Assembly: GCA_005884665.1 (NCBI GenBank)
Contig: VBAT01000045.1
Span: 1 to 64,000 of the forward strand
Reading direction: 5' to 3'
Origin: Bacteroidota bacterium
GTDB lineage: Bacteria > Bacteroidota > Bacteroidia > Chitinophagales > Chitinophagaceae
Length of the DNA: 64,000 bases
The notes below the pieces were generated by a model. That model worked only from the letters and a program-made list of their open reading frames with translations. It searched no databases and was not told the DNA's origin. Both the position numbers and the translations under genes were made by a program. The stretch's first letter is position 1. The number at the start of each line of letters is the position of its first letter. Shown here piece after piece: positions 25,413-34,823 of this stretch.

Positions 25413-25931
25413 ATGGCTGCATTTGTCACTGAGCACCCACAATTTTTTACTGCTACCATTCAGCAATGGAAATACTTGCTGAAATTGGATAAGTATAAGG
25501 ATATTATTATCGACAGCCTTCGTTTCCTTGTCGAAGACCAAAGAATCATTCTTAATGCATTTGCAATAATGATTAATCACATTCATCTCATCTGGCAAAT
25601 GCAACCATTGATACATCCCAGTCATGTACAAAGAGATTTTCTGAAATATACTGCACAACAGATCAAAGCTGACTTGAAAAAAAACCAGCCATTGGATCTT
25701 TTAAATTTTGAAGTAGATGCCAATGACCGGAGATATAATTTCTGGAAAAGAACACCACTAAGTATCGAGCTAAGAACACACAAGATTTTTATGCAAAAGC
25801 TGAACTATACACACTGGAACCCTGTGAAAGCCGGTATCTGTAAGTTGCCGGAAGAGTATCATTACTCATCTGCGTCATTTTATCATAACGGAATAGATAA
25901 TTGGGGATTCTTAACCCATTATCGCAACTGA
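25413..25931 (+). CDS. REP-associated tyrosine transposase (RAYT, IS200-like)
   Basis: A 172-residue Y1-type HUH protein. Seen: a first strand (FFTATIQQWKYLL), the HUH metal site NHIHLIW (H56, H58), and the candidate nucleophile in LNYTHWNPVKAGI (Y132), where YxxxNPVKAG is diagnostic for RAYTs. These domesticated single-strand transposases process short palindromic REP sequences rather than moving themselves. The gene is bracketed by hairpins at 25314-25337 and 25935-25975. No target-site duplications or IS ends were recognised. All core motifs are present, so it may be active. Confidence 0.85.
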   Translation: MAAFVTEHPQFFTATIQQWKYLLKLDKYKDIIIDSLRFLVEDQRIILNAFAIMINHIHLIWQMQPLIHPSHVQRDFLKYTAQQIKADLKKNQPLDLLNFEVDANDRRYNFWKRTPLSIELRTHKIFMQKLNYTHWNPVKAGICKLPEEYHYSSASFYHNGIDNWGFLTHYRN

Positions 25932-25934
25932 ATA

Positions 25935-25975
25935 GTGGCCTGTGCCGGGTGGAAGAATAACACCCGCCACGGCCC
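25935..25975. repeat. Right REP-like hairpin flanking the transposase
   Basis: Begins GTGGCC and ends CACGGCC, with CGGGTG pairing to CACCCG around a 9-nt loop and mismatches in the outer stem. It starts 4 bp after the transposase stop and is followed by AAGAAA like the left copy. The left and right copies differ in loop length. Confidence 0.65.
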
Positions 25976-26133
25976 AAGAAAGATACACCACGCAATACTC
26001 ACAATTATCAATTCCCCGCTCGGTCGTTTAATCATTTGCCCAATTGAAGTTGCCGGTTTATATTTAGGCGATCTTCATCCGCCTCCGTGTTTAACTTCCT
26101 TATCCCTGTTAAAACAAGTCACCTATTACCAGT

Positions 26134-27111
26134 ATGGAAGAAACGAACGAAGAAAAAAAACCACAGCAGTTTCCCGAAGATAGTCATGCGCTTAAAGAAG
26201 ATCAGAGCTGCGAGCCCGGAAGCCTTCCTGCCGTGCCTAAAGGACAGACAGGCGGTAAGCAGGTCGATAGTACAGAATCAATAGTCTCCGGAAGTTCATC
26301 TGAACCTGCACCTCAGCCTCAACCCCAATTTCAACCAGAAACAATGGAAGTACATCATCATTCCCACGCTCATGGTAAAAAGAACTGGAAATCGTATTTC
26401 TGGGAATTCCTGATGCTTTTTCTCGCCGTGTTCTGTGGATTTTTGGCGGAGTATTACCTGGAACACAGGATTGAGAAGGAAAGAGGCAAACAATTTATCG
26501 AATCGTTTTATGAAGACCTTAAAAGCGATACGGCAAGAATTACGCTCCACACCCGCTTTGATGATGATAAAATGAAGGGCCTTAGTAACCTTGGTGACTG
26601 TTATGATGCCATTCTAAACAATACCAACAATACTGCCTGTATGCTGGAGGTGATAAAAAATTCCTCCACTAACCGGCCATTTATTCGTACTGACAGGACG
26701 GTAAAGCAGCTTGCCAATGCAGGCGGATTCCGCCTTTTGAAAAAGGAAGATGCCGACAGTATCCTTTCGTATGACCAGGTATTCAACAATTTCCAGGATT
26801 TTCAAACGACCGTCTACCAGGAAACGCAAAACACCGTCAGAAATACACTCAATTCGTTTGAAAATTTTAAAGCGAATGCTCAGATGTTTAAACCCGAGCC
26901 CGGAAAAATAATTCCCAGCATGAGTTTAAAGGTCGCAGATGTCACAGAACCCCTGTTATTTTCTGTTGACAAGGTCACACTAAACAAATATTTTAATGAA
27001 CTTCAGTTGTATTACAGGGTCACTTATAATCACAGAAGAATGTTGCTTGAACTGAGGGAAAGACAAACCCGCCTGATCGGGTATTTCAACAACAAGTATC
27101 ATTTCGACTAA
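26134..27111 (+). CDS. Single-pass membrane protein with His-rich N-terminal segment
   Basis: The conserved part starts at MEVHHHSHAHGKKNW (ATG 26344), runs into a membrane helix (FLMLFLAVFCGFLAEYYLEH) and continues as a helical extracytoplasmic or cytoplasmic domain (KQFIESFYEDLKSDTARI ... LLELRERQTRLIGYF). Proteins of this layout recur in Chitinophagaceae, with unknown function. The first 70 residues from ATG 26134 are low-complexity and partly encoded by the dispersed repeats (PAVPKGQTGG, VDSTESIV), so the real start may be 26344, giving 255 residues. The frame is open throughout, so both starts are possible. Confidence 0.65.
   Translation: MEETNEEKKPQQFPEDSHALKEDQSCEPGSLPAVPKGQTGGKQVDSTESIVSGSSSEPAPQPQPQFQPETMEVHHHSHAHGKKNWKSYFWEFLMLFLAVFCGFLAEYYLEHRIEKERGKQFIESFYEDLKSDTARITLHTRFDDDKMKGLSNLGDCYDAILNNTNNTACMLEVIKNSSTNRPFIRTDRTVKQLANAGGFRLLKKEDADSILSYDQVFNNFQDFQTTVYQETQNTVRNTLNSFENFKANAQMFKPEPGKIIPSMSLKVADVTEPLLFSVDKVTLNKYFNELQLYYRVTYNHRRMLLELRERQTRLIGYFNNKYHFD
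26226..26290. repeat. Composite dispersed repeat in the 5' part of the membrane-protein gene
   Basis: A CCTGCCGTGCC...GACAGGCGG element is followed directly by GCAGGTCGATAGTACAGAA and TCAATAGTC. It is the same pairing of elements as at 16226-16316 in the other orientation, and its VDSTESIV translation echoes VDSRESIV in the purN fusion. Confidence 0.65.
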
Positions 27112-27147
27112 GTATATAAATAATAACTGACCAGTAAAAATGCCGGT

Positions 27148-28557
27148 ATGAAATATCTTTTTCTGTTTGGGTGCTCCCTGTTGTTGCAGAGCGGGCTTTC
27201 AGCACAGGGTTATATTGATGTAGACTCGGCGAGGAGGCTGGCCCGGTTGGAAGCATCGTTGGACAAAAAATTCATGGGCATGCGGACCCTCGATCGCTTT
27301 TATTCTACAACGGGACTGTTTGACAGCTCGGCATTCATGGAAAAGGAAATGTTCGGTATTGCGAAACAACTTAAACGGGATTCCATGATGGTGATGGTCT
27401 ACCGGGCCATGGGCAACCGCTACGTGATCAAAACAGATTACAATTTCGCCATCCTGAACTATGCCAAGGGACTTGAATATACTGCCCGCGACAAGCAGCG
27501 GAGAGCCAGTCTCTATTTGAACCTGGCTTATGTATATATTGTAACCGGGAATACGGAAATAGCGCTTGATTATATTCGTAAAGGCAGACTGATCGGCCAG
27601 GCCGGGCAAAACCTTTACTTTGAAAACCTCCTTCTCAGCTTTATCTATAACAATCTCGGGAAGCCCGATTCCTCACTGTTTTATTCAAGACAGGCGGAAA
27701 ACGTTCCGGTAAAGATCAATGACCCGTTGCTGATCTCGGTCTTCATGCTGCAGACGGCGAGGGCCTATGAGTTAAATGGCGATTCTGATTTGGCAGAAAC
27801 TTATTATAAGAGAACAATGGCTTATTGCAAAGAAAAATATCTTCCTTCATCGATCATACGCACCGGGAATGCATATTGCGATTTTTTGGTAAAGAACGGC
27901 AAACACCGGGAAGCCCGGCAAATGGCGCTGGAGGATCTGGATGTGGCCAGGAAAGCGGGGATCAACGAAGGTATCAGCACGGTTGCGGAAGTGCTTCGTA
28001 AGCTGTATACTCATGCAGAGCAAAAGGACAGCATCATCTACTATGCTCAACTGCAGATCGCTTATAAAGATTCCGTAAGCAACCAGAAAAAACAATCCGA
28101 ATTTCAAAACCTCACCTTCATCCAGCAGCTGAGAGATATCGATGAACAGACAAAGGCAACAGAAGCAGAAGAACAGCGCAAACAAAACCTGCAATATGCG
28201 ATCATCGCGCTGGGGATCATTTTATTCGTTCTCTTTTTTCTTATGCTTAGCCACCGGGTTATCACCAATGTAAAGATCATCCGGTTTCTTAGCGTGGTTG
28301 CCTTATTGATCGTATTTGAGTTTTTGAACCTGCTGCTGCATCCCTTCCTGGAAAGAGTAACGCATCATTTACCGGTGCTGATGCTGTTCTCCATGGTTTG
28401 CATTGCAGCCCTGCTGGTACCACTGCATCACCAACTCGAAAAATGGAGTGCTCACAGGCTGGTAGAAAAGAACAAACAGGTGCGGCTGGCATCAGCGAAA
28501 AGAACTATAGAAAAACTCGAAAGAAGAGAAGAAGAAAAGGACCAGCGGATCAATTAG
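27148..28557 (+). CDS. TPR protein with three membrane helices, kinase-less
   Basis: A signal peptide (residues 1-20) is followed by an array of TPR-like helices, about 60-300 (AILNYAKGLEYTARDKQRRASLYLNLAYVY, ALDYIRKGRL, SLFYSRQAENV), a coiled coil (about 310-345, EQTKATEAEEQRK), three membrane helices (347-370, 377-398, 409-428) and a second coiled coil rich in Arg/Glu. The N-terminal half has the same plan as the TPR histidine kinases downstream, including FQNLTFIQQLRDID before the helix, but no DHp or ATPase domain follows. It may relay or modulate signals in the island. A 184-bp gap without a gene separates it from FIST. Confidence 0.7.
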   Translation: MKYLFLFGCSLLLQSGLSAQGYIDVDSARRLARLEASLDKKFMGMRTLDRFYSTTGLFDSSAFMEKEMFGIAKQLKRDSMMVMVYRAMGNRYVIKTDYNFAILNYAKGLEYTARDKQRRASLYLNLAYVYIVTGNTEIALDYIRKGRLIGQAGQNLYFENLLLSFIYNNLGKPDSSLFYSRQAENVPVKINDPLLISVFMLQTARAYELNGDSDLAETYYKRTMAYCKEKYLPSSIIRTGNAYCDFLVKNGKHREARQMALEDLDVARKAGINEGISTVAEVLRKLYTHAEQKDSIIYYAQLQIAYKDSVSNQKKQSEFQNLTFIQQLRDIDEQTKATEAEEQRKQNLQYAIIALGIILFVLFFLMLSHRVITNVKIIRFLSVVALLIVFEFLNLLLHPFLERVTHHLPVLMLFSMVCIAALLVPLHHQLEKWSAHRLVEKNKQVRLASAKRTIEKLERREEEKDQRIN

Positions 28558-28741
28558 TGAGTTTCCTGATCGACCGGCAAGCTTCTATAGTTATTTTTTT
28601 CAAAAGATAACAGTGACCATGTATATTTTGCCGGAGTTTTTAAGTATGGGAATATTTGATTTTTCTCACAATGGGTTTTGGATAAAAAGAAATACATTCA
28701 AGCCCAACTCCGTTCCCTTTTATCATTATTAAGCTACCACC

Positions 28742-29896
28742 ATGAGGGCCAAATCAATTAAGGGAAAATCGCCGGATGAAATTCAATCCGCTCTGCAGCA
28801 AAGCATTGCAGATGCCCGCCTGTCGGACGGACAGGGATTCGAACCAACGCTGGCTATTGTATTTATCTCTCTTAGCCAGGACAGGGATGCACTTTGTAAA
28901 ATATTGAATGATGCGGGTATTGCCATATATGGCGCTACCTCCAATGGTGAATTTATCGATGAAAATTATGAACAGGGCAGCATTTCGATTTTATTACTCG
29001 ATATCAATATTAAATACTTCTTCATCCAGTTTGCTGAGTTGAATGGTAAAGATGACCGGCAAATTACCGCCGATCTTGCCAGGCAGGCGTTGAAAAAATT
29101 CAGGGACCCAGCTTTTCTTGTAACATCCTGCGATCTTCAAACTGATATTGAAGAAATGCTGGCAGGTTTTACTGATTCCGTGGGTAGTACAGCAAATATC
29201 GCTGGAGGTATGGCTGGCGATGATCTTAGTTTTAGCCAACAGTTTGTTTTTACCAACAAAGAATCCGGTAACCGTGCTGTGCTGACTTTGGTGCTTGACC
29301 AGGAAAAGGTAATAATGAAAGAAAGAGCATCCCACGGATGGAGAGCGGTAGGTACTGATAAAACGATAACGAGGAGTGAAGCGAATCGTCTATTCACTAT
29401 TGATGGGGTTCCCGCACTTGATGTTTGCCTGAAATACAGTGGTCTCCCGGTCGATCACCCTAAGTTGATCCATGAACTGGTCATGAATTTTCCGTTACAG
29501 TTACAACGTGAGAACGGCGATCCGCTGATGAGACCTGCTTATATGATCAATTGGGAAGATCATTCCTTAATGACAAGCGGCAAACTTCCTCAAGGATCAA
29601 AGATCCGTTTTTCCTTACCCCCCGATTTTGACGTGATTGAAAAAGTAATTGAAGAAAACAGGAAATTCAGGGAAACTGAAATGCCTGAAGCCGACGCCCT
29701 GCTCATTTATAATTGCGGTGGACGATTGCTGAGTTTCGGGCCTTTGATCGGCGAAGAAATAAAGGGAATAAAGGAAGTGTGGAATGTGCCGATGGCAGGA
29801 ATGTTCTCCAATGCAGAAATAGGCCGTACCAGGAATGGAAATGTTGAAACGCATAACCTGACCACTTGCTGGGTAGTATTAAAAGAGAAAAAATGA
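28742..29896 (+). CDS. FIST domain sensor protein
   Basis: A 384-residue soluble protein with a FIST N domain (about 25-220: LAIVFISLSQDRDALCKILN, IYGATSNGEFIDENYEQGSI, GGMAGDDLSF) and a FIST C domain (about 225-370: YSGLPVDHPKLIHELVMNFP, ALLIYNCGGR, GPLIGEEIKGI, MAGMFSNAEIG). FIST domains are sensory modules proposed to bind small ligands such as amino acids and are often found with signalling genes. Its stop codon overlaps the start of the next kinase gene (ATGA), so the two are translationally coupled and FIST probably feeds its signal to that kinase. Confidence 0.9.
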   Translation: MRAKSIKGKSPDEIQSALQQSIADARLSDGQGFEPTLAIVFISLSQDRDALCKILNDAGIAIYGATSNGEFIDENYEQGSISILLLDINIKYFFIQFAELNGKDDRQITADLARQALKKFRDPAFLVTSCDLQTDIEEMLAGFTDSVGSTANIAGGMAGDDLSFSQQFVFTNKESGNRAVLTLVLDQEKVIMKERASHGWRAVGTDKTITRSEANRLFTIDGVPALDVCLKYSGLPVDHPKLIHELVMNFPLQLQRENGDPLMRPAYMINWEDHSLMTSGKLPQGSKIRFSLPPDFDVIEKVIEENRKFRETEMPEADALLIYNCGGRLLSFGPLIGEEIKGIKEVWNVPMAGMFSNAEIGRTRNGNVETHNLTTCWVVLKEKK

Positions 29897-32800
29897 ACCA
29901 GCATCTAAAAACAATACAGGATCTTATTCAGCAAAACAACCTGTCGCAACAGGATAAGGAAGCACTACTAAAAGCCATTAGCGATGCTGATAAACAGTGG
30001 GCTATTACTGATTTTAAACTGGACAGAACAGAAAAAGTAAAAAAGACGACGGCTATTCTTTTGGAAGAAACAATTGCCGAGCTGGAACAAAAAAGAAAAG
30101 CAGTTGAAACCCAAAACCGCGAACTGGAAATAGAATCATCCCTGGAAAAAGTGCGGACGGTGGCGATGGGTATGAGAAAACGCGACGATATGCTGGATAT
30201 ATGCCACACGATGTCAAAACAACTGGAATTCCTTGGCATTAACGAGATACGAAATGTCCAGACCGCTATTTTCTATAAGGACAAAGGGGCTTACGTCAAT
30301 TACGAATATTACAGGCTGCATGATAAGGCGCTGGTTACTGAAGTTGATTATACAAAAGATAAATTATCGTCGGTATTTGCAGAGCATATGATGAAGGGCA
30401 CAGATGAAGTTTTTACCCGTACTCTTACCGGTAAAGAAGTGCATGATTGGTATAATTTTCAAAAGACAACCAATGTTTTCATTGACACTTTCTTAGAAAA
30501 AGCCAAAACGCTTAATTATTATTGGTTCTCGCTGGGACCTGTTGCACTTGGCTTGTCCAGCTATGTGCCGATAAGTGAAGAAGATTTAAGTTTATTCAAG
30601 CGCTTTCGCAATGTATTTGGCTTGGCCTATCGCCGATACCTGGATATTGAACAAGCCGATGCACAGGCAAGAGAGGCACAACTGGAAGCTTCATTAGAAC
30701 GCATGAGAGCCGTTGCGATGAGCATGCGTAAGTCGGAAGAGTTAATTGCCGTTTGCGAATCGATGTACAAAGAACTTACTGTGCTGGGCCTTACCAATAT
30801 CCGCAATGCCCAGATCGCAATTAAACAAGATGAAAAACAGCTATACCTTATCTGTGAATATTCTGATTTTGCTGTAAATATCCTGCAGGAGGCCTCTTAC
30901 GATAGTTCGAAAATAGTTCAGGAATTATACAGGGAGTTGGGGAAAAGCAATGACGTCCTCTATCAAAAAGAATTCTCGGGAAAGGAATTTGAAGAATGGC
31001 GAACGTGGAGAAAGAGTATTAAAGATAAAATAGACAACCGGATCGATAAGGCTGATTCCATGTGTTTCTATTTATTTTCCATGGGCTCGGGGCATGTGGG
31101 TATTTCAACTTTCAATTCCATAACAAGCGATCAGGTACAGATACTGAAGCGTTTTAAAAATGTGTTTGAACTTTCTTACCAGCGATATACCGATGTGGCC
31201 AAGGCCGAAGCCCAGGCCAGGGAAGCACAAATTCAACTTGCATTAGAAAGAGTTCGCGCCAGAACAATGGCCATGCAGAAGAGTGATGAATTGGCAGATA
31301 CCGCCAATGTCCTTTTTCAGCAGCTCAACGACCTGGGTGAGTCACCAGGCCAGATTTCAATAGGAATTGTGAATGAAGAAGAAGCTGTCATAGATATGTG
31401 GGTCAGCATGATGGATAATCCCAAAAATCCAGTATATAAGTCACCGATAAGTGAGCCGCATGTAATACAAAAGAATTACCACGCATGGAAGGAACAGGTG
31501 AAATCTTTTGTCATAGATCTCCAGGGAAAAGAGATGGAAGAATACATGGAGTTCCGTAGGTCCTATCATGGTATTGAATCGAAAGAGGATAATACCTATC
31601 GCCGACGTGTGATCCACGTTGCTCCTTTTTCGAAAGGTATGATCAGTTTGTCTTCGCATGAGCCGCGACCCGCAGAAACACTCCAGTTGCTGGAACGCTT
31701 TGCTGCTGTATTTGATCTTACTTATACCCGCTTCCTAGATCTGCAAAAAGCCGAAGCACAGGCAAGGGAGGCAACGATTGAGGCTGCTCTCGAAAGAGTT
31801 CGATACAGGGCAATGGCCATGCAAAGCAGTTCAGACGTCGGAGAGGCTACCTCTACCATGTTTGTTGAATTGGATACGTTGGGTATCGAGACATTCCGCT
31901 GTGGAATCGCCATAGTTAAAGATGAAGAACTTGAAGTATGGTCGATGGGAAACACGGGTGATGGCCGGACAGTTAAAGGTGTGGGTCGCGTAAGCATTGC
32001 CCGGCATCCGTTGTGGGTATTGTTTCGTGATAGCTGGAAAAAGAAAGACGATTTTTTATTTTATTACCTGTCCGGAAAAGAAAAAGACGATTATGTAAAA
32101 GTACTTACCAGTACTGCGAGTTATTCGTTAACACAAAACAGTTTGAATTTTCCGGACCTGAATTTCCAGTCATACCATTTTGAAGAAGGAGGCATTTTTT
32201 CTTTTTCGCTGGCACCCCATAATGAAGCGGACAAGATGGTTATGAAGAGGTTTACAAATGTTTTTTCACTGACGTTCCGCCGTTACCAGGACCTAAAGTT
32301 AGCCGAGGCGCAGGCAAAGGAAGCACAGATCGAAGCAGCATTGGAAAGAGTGCGATCAAGAGCAATGGCCATGCGAAACTCTGAGGAATTGAACGCACTC
32401 ATCGGGACAGTATTCTCCGAATTAACAAAATTGGATCTCGTCCTTACCCGTTGCGTGATCTGGATATTCGATCCGGCTACCGATGGTGCAAGATGGTGGA
32501 TGAGCAATATTGAAGAACCATCCAATCCAATGAATTTTTTCCTCAAATACCACGAACATGAACCCTACATCGGATTTTTGAATAAATGGAAAGAGAAGTC
32601 GCTGAAATGGGTCTACGATCTGAAGGGACAAACGAAAATCGATTGGGACAAATTTTTGTTTAATGAAACGGAACTGGTCAATCTTCCTGAAATAGTGAAA
32701 AAAGGGATGTCGGCGCCCGAAAGGATTTTGCTATCTGCCTCATTCAATAATTTCGGAGGCGTCAATGTTGCCAGTCTCGACCCATTGTCAGAAGAACATT

Positions 32801-34821
32801 TTGATATATTGCTCCGCTTTGCAAAAGTCTTTGATCTTACCTATACCCGCTTCAATGATCTAAAACAAGCCGAAGCACAGGCAAAAGAAGCAATGATCGA
32901 AGCGGCGTTGGAAAGAGTGAGGGGTAAAGCCATGGCTATGCACAACAGTAAAGATCTTTCCCTCGCTGCCAGCATGGTGTTTACAGAATTAAGAAAGATC
33001 GGGATTAATTCCATTCGTTGCGGGGTGGGCCTGCTTAGCAAAGAATCCAGGAAAGCGCAATTATATTCCGCAACCTCATCAATGGACGGCGGAGATAGCC
33101 TTTCATTGATTGGATGGATTGAATTGTCGAATCATCCCATATCTGATAAAATCTACGATTCATGGCTGAAAAATGAAGATTATTTCCCTGAATTAAGCGG
33201 AGATCAACTCATATCCTATTATGAGAATTTATTATCGGGACTGTCTTTGCCTTCTGTTCCGAATTGGCAGGATGGGCAAAGACAATACGGTACTTTTCTT
33301 GCTTTTTCTGTCGGTTGCCTGTATGCGTGGTCAGAGGCTGCGTTTAACGATGCAGAAATAAAGGTCTTAAAGCGATTTGCGGCGATCATTGACCTTACGT
33401 TCCGGCGATATATGGAATTGCAAACATCAGAAGCCAATGCGAGGGCTGCAGTGAAACAAGCGGCGCTTGACCGCATTCGCGCAGATATTGCCTCCATGCG
33501 AACGATTAGTGATCTCGATAGAATTACTCCGCTGATATGGAATGAACTTACAATTCTAGGCATTCCATTTATCCGCTGCGGTGTTTTCATCATGGATGAT
33601 TCGCAAAAACTCATTCATACTTTCCTTTCCACACCTGATGGAAAAGCGATCGCAGCTTTCCACCTGCCCTATGATACTCCGGGAAATATCGGGCAGGTGT
33701 TAAACCATTGGCAGGATAATAAAAACTATATCGCCCATTGGGATCAATCTGCCTTTACTGAATTGGCGGAAATGTTGGTAAAACAAGGAGCTATCACTTC
33801 CACCAGGCAGTACATGGACACTATTCCGCGTGACGGATTTTATTTACACTTTCTTCCTTTCTTACAAGGAATGCTGTATGTAGGTAACACTCAGCAACTG
33901 GCAGATGAGGAAATAGCATTGATTCAATCTGTAGCCGATGCTTTTTCTACCGCTTATGCCCGCTATGAAGATTTTAACCGGCTGGAAGCAGCGAAACAAC
34001 AGGTAGATAAAACACTGATAGAACTAAAACAGGCTCAAACACAATTAGTGCAATCCGAAAAAATGGCTTCATTGGGGGAATTGACAGCTGGTATTGCTCA
34101 TGAAATACAGAACCCACTCAACTTTGTCAATAACTTTTCTGACGTAAGCAGTGAGCTACTCGATGAAATGAGAGATGAACTGGAAAAGGGAAATTATAAG
34201 GACGCCATCGAAATAGCCAATGATGTAAAACAAAACCTCGAGAAGATCACCAATCATGGCAAGAGAGCAGACGGTATAGTAAAGGGAATGCTGCAGCATT
34301 CCCGAACCAGCAGTGGCCAAAAAGAATTGACTGATATTAATGCACTGGCAGATGAATACCTCAGGCTGGCCTATCACGGACTTCGCGCTAAGGACAAATC
34401 CTTCAATGCAAAATTTGAAATAGATTTCGATCCGGACATTCCAAAAATAAACGTGATGCCACAGGAAATAGGAAGGGTTATACTCAATTTGATAAATAAC
34501 GCTTTTTATGCTGCCCCCCTGCCCCCCAAGGCGGGGTTTCGAGACTCCGATTATTCGCATAACCCTACTGTCTGGCTTAGGACAAGCAAAGAAGACAATA
34601 AAATTCTTATTAGCGTAAAGGATAACGGGCCGGGCATTCCCGCTAATATTTTAGACAAAATTTTTCAGCCATTCTTTACTACCAAACCAACGGGGCAGGG
34701 AACAGGATTAGGATTGTCGTTGGCGTATGATATTGTAAAAGCACATGGCGGCGAGTTGAAAGTGGAGACACAAGAGGGCGCGGGATCTCAATTTACTATC
34801 CTATTACCCAGCCAGTCGTAG
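29893..34821 (+). CDS. Giant soluble histidine kinase with seven tandem sensor modules
   Basis: A 1642-residue protein with no signal peptide or membrane helix. After an N-terminal coiled coil there are seven modules of about 185 residues, beginning near 30121, 30679, 31231, 31778, 32329, 32896 and 33451. Each opens with a helix of the type EAALERVRxRAMAM and closes with VFDLTYTRFxDLxxAEAQA; each core looks GAF-like. A DHp domain follows (SEKMASLGELTAGIAHEIQ, H1403), then an HATPase domain with NLINNAFYA, DNGPGIP, FFTTKPTGQGTGLGLS. The ATG overlaps the FIST stop. An ATG nine codons upstream is less likely. A CG-rich palindrome encodes the loop after NNAFYA. Confidence 0.88.
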   Translation: MNQHLKTIQDLIQQNNLSQQDKEALLKAISDADKQWAITDFKLDRTEKVKKTTAILLEETIAELEQKRKAVETQNRELEIESSLEKVRTVAMGMRKRDDMLDICHTMSKQLEFLGINEIRNVQTAIFYKDKGAYVNYEYYRLHDKALVTEVDYTKDKLSSVFAEHMMKGTDEVFTRTLTGKEVHDWYNFQKTTNVFIDTFLEKAKTLNYYWFSLGPVALGLSSYVPISEEDLSLFKRFRNVFGLAYRRYLDIEQADAQAREAQLEASLERMRAVAMSMRKSEELIAVCESMYKELTVLGLTNIRNAQIAIKQDEKQLYLICEYSDFAVNILQEASYDSSKIVQELYRELGKSNDVLYQKEFSGKEFEEWRTWRKSIKDKIDNRIDKADSMCFYLFSMGSGHVGISTFNSITSDQVQILKRFKNVFELSYQRYTDVAKAEAQAREAQIQLALERVRARTMAMQKSDELADTANVLFQQLNDLGESPGQISIGIVNEEEAVIDMWVSMMDNPKNPVYKSPISEPHVIQKNYHAWKEQVKSFVIDLQGKEMEEYMEFRRSYHGIESKEDNTYRRRVIHVAPFSKGMISLSSHEPRPAETLQLLERFAAVFDLTYTRFLDLQKAEAQAREATIEAALERVRYRAMAMQSSSDVGEATSTMFVELDTLGIETFRCGIAIVKDEELEVWSMGNTGDGRTVKGVGRVSIARHPLWVLFRDSWKKKDDFLFYYLSGKEKDDYVKVLTSTASYSLTQNSLNFPDLNFQSYHFEEGGIFSFSLAPHNEADKMVMKRFTNVFSLTFRRYQDLKLAEAQAKEAQIEAALERVRSRAMAMRNSEELNALIGTVFSELTKLDLVLTRCVIWIFDPATDGARWWMSNIEEPSNPMNFFLKYHEHEPYIGFLNKWKEKSLKWVYDLKGQTKIDWDKFLFNETELVNLPEIVKKGMSAPERILLSASFNNFGGVNVASLDPLSEEHFDILLRFAKVFDLTYTRFNDLKQAEAQAKEAMIEAALERVRGKAMAMHNSKDLSLAASMVFTELRKIGINSIRCGVGLLSKESRKAQLYSATSSMDGGDSLSLIGWIELSNHPISDKIYDSWLKNEDYFPELSGDQLISYYENLLSGLSLPSVPNWQDGQRQYGTFLAFSVGCLYAWSEAAFNDAEIKVLKRFAAIIDLTFRRYMELQTSEANARAAVKQAALDRIRADIASMRTISDLDRITPLIWNELTILGIPFIRCGVFIMDDSQKLIHTFLSTPDGKAIAAFHLPYDTPGNIGQVLNHWQDNKNYIAHWDQSAFTELAEMLVKQGAITSTRQYMDTIPRDGFYLHFLPFLQGMLYVGNTQQLADEEIALIQSVADAFSTAYARYEDFNRLEAAKQQVDKTLIELKQAQTQLVQSEKMASLGELTAGIAHEIQNPLNFVNNFSDVSSELLDEMRDELEKGNYKDAIEIANDVKQNLEKITNHGKRADGIVKGMLQHSRTSSGQKELTDINALADEYLRLAYHGLRAKDKSFNAKFEIDFDPDIPKINVMPQEIGRVILNLINNAFYAAPLPPKAGFRDSDYSHNPTVWLRTSKEDNKILISVKDNGPGIPANILDKIFQPFFTTKPTGQGTGLGLSLAYDIVKAHGGELKVETQEGAGSQFTILLPSQS
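34516..34560. repeat. CG-rich palindromic repeat in the HATPase domain, copy 1
   Basis: 45 nt in frame, beginning CCCCTGCCCCCCAAGGCGGGG and ending TCCGATTATTCGCAT (first 20 nt CCCCTGCCCCCCAAGGCGGG form a hairpin). It encodes PLPPKAGF and then DSDYSH between the N box and the next strand. Confidence 0.8.
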
Positions 34822-34823
34822 TA

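Noticed and set aside
25413-25931. Complete IS200/IS605 insertion sequence
   Set aside because: No TnpB gene or canonical left and right ends were seen; the RAYT signature and REP-like hairpins fit better.
26226-26290. CRISPR-like spaced repeats among the GTCGATAGT blocks
   Set aside because: Units are short, unevenly spaced, mixed in orientation, and partly coding; there are no cas genes.
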